Assembly (NCBI RefSeq): GCF_000150955.2
Contig: NC_011670.1
Coordinates: 757,359 to 821,358 of the forward strand
Origin: Phaeodactylum tricornutum CCAP 1055/1
Taxonomy: Eukaryota; Bacillariophyta; Bacillariophyceae; Surirellales; Neidiaceae
Direction of reading: 5' to 3'
Length of the DNA: 64,000 nucleotides
The stretch's first letter is position 1, and the number at the start of each line of letters is the position of its first letter. The notes under the pieces are model-generated. The model had not been told where the DNA came from. It did not search any database and saw only the letters and a program-made list of their open reading frames with translations. Positions 60,920-64,000 of this stretch are shown in pieces. The translations under genes and the position numbers were made by a program.

Positions 60920-62461
60920 CTATGGTCTTCCTTTCCAAGGCGTTTCTCGAATTGTCAGAGATACACGGCGGTCGGAAAGTAAATCGTTATTTGCGATACC
61001 GTGCGAAAAATCGTAGCGGGCCTTGCCGGTCAGTACCTGTAGCGTTCTTGGTCTCAGTAAGACACGACGTTCCTCAACGGCAAGATTTCGTTCACGGTTT
61101 TGATTACGAAACGTCATGTAGCAGCTTCCGGCCAAAGAGAGATTCGCGATTGGTTCTTTGTGTTTTTTCCGATCATCAACATGGCTCGTTAACGCATTCC
61201 CATGCTTTCGTCGGTAGTCAATGGCGTTGGCATCGTTCGGCACGCAACCAGACATGGCAGCGATACGATTTAACTTAGGAATGAGAATTGTCTTGATCAT
61301 ATTCGGGAGCTCATGCTTAGGCGGGCGCACATCGCGACTCCAGAGATCGTGATCTACCCCCCATCGCTTTTCCCGATGAGAGCCAGTGTGAGCCTCGTAC
61401 TTCCATTCCTGTCCATCGGCCCCAATGTCCATTTCGTTTAAGATGAGTTTCTCTTCGTGCTCAGAAATGAACTCGTCAAAGACAAAAAGACCGGGTATCG
61501 GCTCGTCCGTCGGTTCGATCCAGTTCAGAGCAGGCCAACTCGGATGCCTAGGCTGCCTTGGTTTCCACACAAGAGAGTTGTGCAAATCACCTCCTGATGA
61601 CTGCGTCAACGGCGATTCGCGCATGGTGACCGAAACCCGACGATCCGAAAGCAAGTCTTTGTGATCGATAGCATGAGAAAAATCGTACCTAGCCTTTCCC
61701 GTTAGAATTTGCAAACACCGTTGTGGAAGGAATACTTTTTCAGCCTGAGCTGCCGTATTCCGGTGAGAGGCAACGTTGCGGAAAGTCATGTAGCAGTCCC
61801 CGGCGAGAGAGATATTTGCTATTGGTTCTTTGGACAATTTCCGATCATCCACATGTGCAGCGAGAAAGTGGCCTTGTCTGCGACGGTAATCGATTGCATT
61901 GGCTTCGTTGAGTGAGAAATTGTTCATGGGTTTCAAGACTTTAAGCTTTGGTGCCAACAGATCTCGAACGAAACATGGGAGTGGATTCTCTGGAGCAGTA
62001 ACCCTTCGGTCGCGCAAGTTACAGTGTACACCCCATCGCTTCCCTAGGTGAGGTCCATTAAAGTTTGCAAGTACCCACGGAAGACTGTCCTTCCCAAACT
62101 GCGACGATTCCCCGTCCAGGGCAGCTAAAATCTGCCTCTCCTCGGCCTCGCTTACAAATTCATGATACAAGAACAGGCCAGGAAGAGGCTCGGTGCATCG
62201 AAACTGGTCTCTTTCCTTCTCTTCCTCTTTGGACAGCACAGCCTTATCGGGAGTTACTTCCGGCAAGCCGATACAACCCGATGCGTGAGTTTCAAGCTTA
62301 TGTAGAGGAAATGATCGGGAACACAAAGGGCAAGAGGCAAAATTGCTGCCGTTCTCCTGCCGCGGCCTCTTATTCCGCCATTGCAAACAACTCTTAGCAA
62401 TATCTCGTTTCTTCTCAACGCCAAAGAAAGCGCTTAATTGTTTCTGCTTGGAGGGGGCCAT
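60920..62461 (-). CDS. PIP-box + UBZ4 zinc finger + two AlkB-type 2OG-Fe(II) dioxygenase domains
   Basis: Intronless, 513 residues, ATG 62461. The N-terminus is a perfect PCNA-binding box, Q6-K-Q-L-S-A-F-F13. A Rad18-type ubiquitin-binding UBZ4 finger follows: Cys44, Cys47, His59, Cys63 (C-x2-C-x11-H-x3-C). Two AlkB-like domains come next (~93-285 and ~320-507). Both keep the iron ligands: His203/Asp205/His263 and His427/Asp429/His487 (HVDDR and RYDFSH). Both also keep the 2OG-binding Arg region (DRRVSVTMR281, DRRVSLTIR505). The two domains are very similar, so they come from an internal duplication. I infer alkylation repair at replication forks carrying ubiquitinated PCNA. Catalysis on RNA or protein is possible. 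Confidence 0.88.
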   Translation of the reverse strand: MAPSKQKQLSAFFGVEKKRDIAKSCLQWRNKRPRQENGSNFASCPLCSRSFPLHKLETHASGCIGLPEVTPDKAVLSKEEEKERDQFRCTEPLPGLFLYHEFVSEAEERQILAALDGESSQFGKDSLPWVLANFNGPHLGKRWGVHCNLRDRRVTAPENPLPCFVRDLLAPKLKVLKPMNNFSLNEANAIDYRRRQGHFLAAHVDDRKLSKEPIANISLAGDCYMTFRNVASHRNTAAQAEKVFLPQRCLQILTGKARYDFSHAIDHKDLLSDRRVSVTMRESPLTQSSGGDLHNSLVWKPRQPRHPSWPALNWIEPTDEPIPGLFVFDEFISEHEEKLILNEMDIGADGQEWKYEAHTGSHREKRWGVDHDLWSRDVRPPKHELPNMIKTILIPKLNRIAAMSGCVPNDANAIDYRRKHGNALTSHVDDRKKHKEPIANLSLAGSCYMTFRNQNRERNLAVEERRVLLRPRTLQVLTGKARYDFSHGIANNDLLSDRRVSLTIRETPWKGRP

Positions 62462-62648
62462 TTACGGAGGCTGAGGTTTGGGAGCTCACTGTCAACACTT
62501 CATCGACGCAACTTGCTTTTGACTGAGAGTTGAACAGCCATCATTGCTCTACTCGCAAAAACATCGGGCTGACATTAAATTAGGGGTAGGCAGCTGGCAA
62601 AATGATCATTGTTGAGGCTGGCCGGCAACCGATCTATGGGGAATGTAA

Positions 62649-62682
62649 GAGAAAATACGGCAAAGGGGATGGGAAAAGGTGA
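62649..62682 (+). repeat. Left terminal inverted repeat
   Basis: 34 bases, matching the reverse complement of 63152-63185 with two differences (GGC versus GCT at positions 11-13). Confidence 0.8.
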
Positions 62683-63151
62683 AACTCGCTAAAGGGGACA
62701 GAACGTGTTCTCTCTAAGTAGCTTCATTTGGCGCCAGTATATTGTTAGATATCCAAAGTATTTAAACTAAATGCCAAAATATTTGTCACGGATGCCAACC
62801 GTTGCCAAAAATGTATAGGTTTATCGCAGCGCGTCCGATGAGAGATCTCAGGGCAACCCATCTCCCACCGCCAACGAAACAAGTTTGTACAGTATATTCT
62901 AGCAATGGCTCCACGACAAGGAGTAGTTTGATTTTGTCCGGCCTCTCTCAAAAGCGAAAGAAGGCCTTGATTATTGGCAATTTGTCGGGTCGACGACCTG
63001 CTACTTGGTTAATTTGGGCTGTAAATCAGCGGCGAGAATTTCGGCGCGTTCGGCAAAGATGATATCATCCGATTCAACCATCGCTTGTGGAACGAAGGGA
63101 CAATAGCGCCGACCAGCTTTTCAGGTGGCTGGATTGGCAGGAATGAGTTTA

Positions 63152-63185
63152 TCACCTTTTCCCATCCCCTTTAGCGTATTTTCTC
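63152..63185 (-). repeat. Right terminal inverted repeat
   Basis: 34 bases, reverse complement of the left end with two differences. Flanked on the outside by the presumed 9-bp target-site copy. Confidence 0.8.
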
Positions 63186-63382
63186 GGAATATAACTGTGC
63201 ATGGCAAATGGATTTATCCATATTGTCACCATGAGTGGCAGACGATCTGAACGGGACTACGATAAGCCAATTTTCCTGGGTGAACGACCGAAGTATTCTT
63301 AATACAAATGATGAGATCCACATTCCGCGAAGGTTTTATTGTAGAAGTCCTCGCGTCTACTGCGACCCGCTACCAAATTGCT

Positions 63383-63925
63383 TCAAACACTGAAACTGTC
63401 CCCTTCCCAGAGTCCGTGAAGATTGCAAAAAAGCATTGCCTTTAACTCTACTCCTTTTGGAACTGATGCTGTAATAAGTGTGGGAGGGGATGTATCGCTC
63501 GCGGAGAAAGCTTTCGCAGCGACAATCTTGTCGGATTGCATATTCTTTAGCCAGACCAACTCAATAAAATGGGGCTTTACAGGATCCATGACATGGGGAA
63601 CAACAATCTCTACCGTCCCCGTGTCCGAAATAGTGACTTTCGGCAAGTGCTTTTCGGGAGCGCCATTTGAATTCGCCTTGCCCGCTAGCTCCTTCTCGAT
63701 CTTTCTGGCCGTTTTAGCGATGTCAGTTGCCTGTACCGGGCCGACACCAGCAGCGAAAGATGCCGCCGTGATTAACGCCACGCGACGGCTGACTTCGGCA
63801 ACGTACGATGTGTGCATAGACTCACGTAGAGTATCGGCCGCTCCCCTGCTTTGTATGTCCATCACCTGAAAGGCACCAGTAGATGCGGTGCATACGACGA
63901 GCGGGAAAAGGCCCATAGCTTTCAT
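63383..63925 (-). CDS. Superoxide-reductase-like (desulfoferrodoxin-fold) protein with plastid-lumen signal
   Basis: Intronless, 180 residues, ATG 63925. Targeting: signal peptide MKAMGLFPLVVCTASTGA followed by Phe (GA-FQV), then a second twin-Arg hydrophobic signal RRVALITAASFAAGVGPVQA, together pointing to the thylakoid lumen. The mature part has the superoxide reductase iron-centre residues: the EKH motif (Glu91-Lys92-His93), His111 and His119 in VPHVMDPVKPHFIEL, and Cys167/His170 in CNLHGLW. The His111-His119 spacing is two residues longer than I recall for prokaryotic enzymes. Superoxide reductase turns superoxide into peroxide without releasing oxygen. A SoxZ-like or structural role remains possible. 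Confidence 0.7.
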   Translation of the reverse strand: MKAMGLFPLVVCTASTGAFQVMDIQSRGAADTLRESMHTSYVAEVSRRVALITAASFAAGVGPVQATDIAKTARKIEKELAGKANSNGAPEKHLPKVTISDTGTVEIVVPHVMDPVKPHFIELVWLKNMQSDKIVAAKAFSASDTSPPTLITASVPKGVELKAMLFCNLHGLWEGDSFSV

Positions 63926-64000
63926 CCTGTGTTTTTCAATGGCTTCTTGATTTGCAGACCTACGCTGAAATTTTGTGGGTTTCTTTGTTGCTTGACTAAC

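Larger units (their letters stand above)
62649..63185. mobile_element. 537-bp non-autonomous DNA element (MITE), Mutator-like by its ends
   Basis: The ends are 34-bp inverted repeats that match at 32 of 34 positions, starting GAGAAAATAC and ending inward in GGGAAAAGGTGA. Directly outside lie GGAATGTAA (62640-62648) and GGAATATAA (63186-63194), an 8-of-9 match that looks like a 9-bp target-site duplication. A 9-bp duplication with long terminal repeats is typical of Mutator-like elements. The interior holds no transposase; one 86-codon frame (62802-63062) has no recognisable domain. A second copy of GCTAAAGGGGA sits just inside the left end. The family assignment is inference from end structure. 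Confidence 0.65.
62462..63382. other. Intergenic region with an inverted-repeat element
   Basis: About 921 bases between two minus-strand genes. More than half is a 537-bp element with terminal inverted repeats (62649-63185). The rest shows no gene. Confidence 0.6.

Noticed and set aside
62802-63062. 86-codon open frame inside the inverted-repeat element
   Set aside because: No transposase or other domain, odd composition, and it lies fully within the short element. Treated as chance.
1-64000. Virus-like or LTR elements
   Set aside because: No reverse transcriptase, integrase, capsid or long terminal repeat pattern was recognised anywhere in the window.

Overview
The window reads as nuclear DNA of a diatom, most likely Phaeodactylum or a close relative. 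The genes are compact, separated by a few hundred bases, and either intronless or cut by short introns of about 70-130 bases (one of 212) with GTAAGT/GTATGT donors. Several proteins start with a secretory signal followed by the Ala-Phe cleavage context used to enter the four-membrane complex plastid (TPM protein, DJ-1, ClpS-like, superoxide reductase-like). No ribosomal RNA, tRNA, CRISPR or virus-derived element was seen.

Layout. 0-5.6 kb: 3' end of a Prp5/DDX46 splicing helicase, a CENP-H-like kinetochore protein, an inactive rhomboid-like membrane protein, and a TLDc protein. 5.7-20 kb: a phytyl-ester-synthase-like hydrolase/acyltransferase, a lipid-anchored MGC protein, an unknown small protein, an F-BAR/GRAM/VASt lipid-transfer protein, a METTL-type methyltransferase, a Ric-8-like protein and WDR55. 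20-41 kb: a Golgi SGNH/PC-esterase, a type I membrane protein, mitochondrial Lon, an ABC1/ADCK kinase, PheRS alpha, a FRAY/OSR1-type kinase, a coiled-coil protein, a MRB1590-type ABC ATPase with a frameshift in its P-loop, a ClpS-like protein and a CPA1 Na+/H+ exchanger. 41-64 kb: an ankyrin protein, a glyoxalase-like protein, a kelch protein, a TMEM94-type P-type ATPase relative (4 exons), a thylakoid TPM protein, MYG1 nuclease, JMJD4 oxygenase, plastid DJ-1, a small methyltransferase, mitochondrial Era, nitronate monooxygenase, a PIP-box/UBZ4/double-AlkB repair protein, a 537-bp inverted-repeat transposon-like element, and a lumen-targeted superoxide-reductase-like protein.

Most are housekeeping or organelle-maintenance genes, not one pathway. 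Their arrangement is striking: 27 of 33 neighbouring pairs lie on opposite strands, so genes share head-to-head promoters and almost touching 3' ends. A 9-mer, TGACTGTGA, recurs exactly in seven intergenic regions. The most novel item is the PIP-box + UBZ4 + tandem AlkB protein (60920-62461). The splice models are my own reading of the sequence and have no transcript support here.
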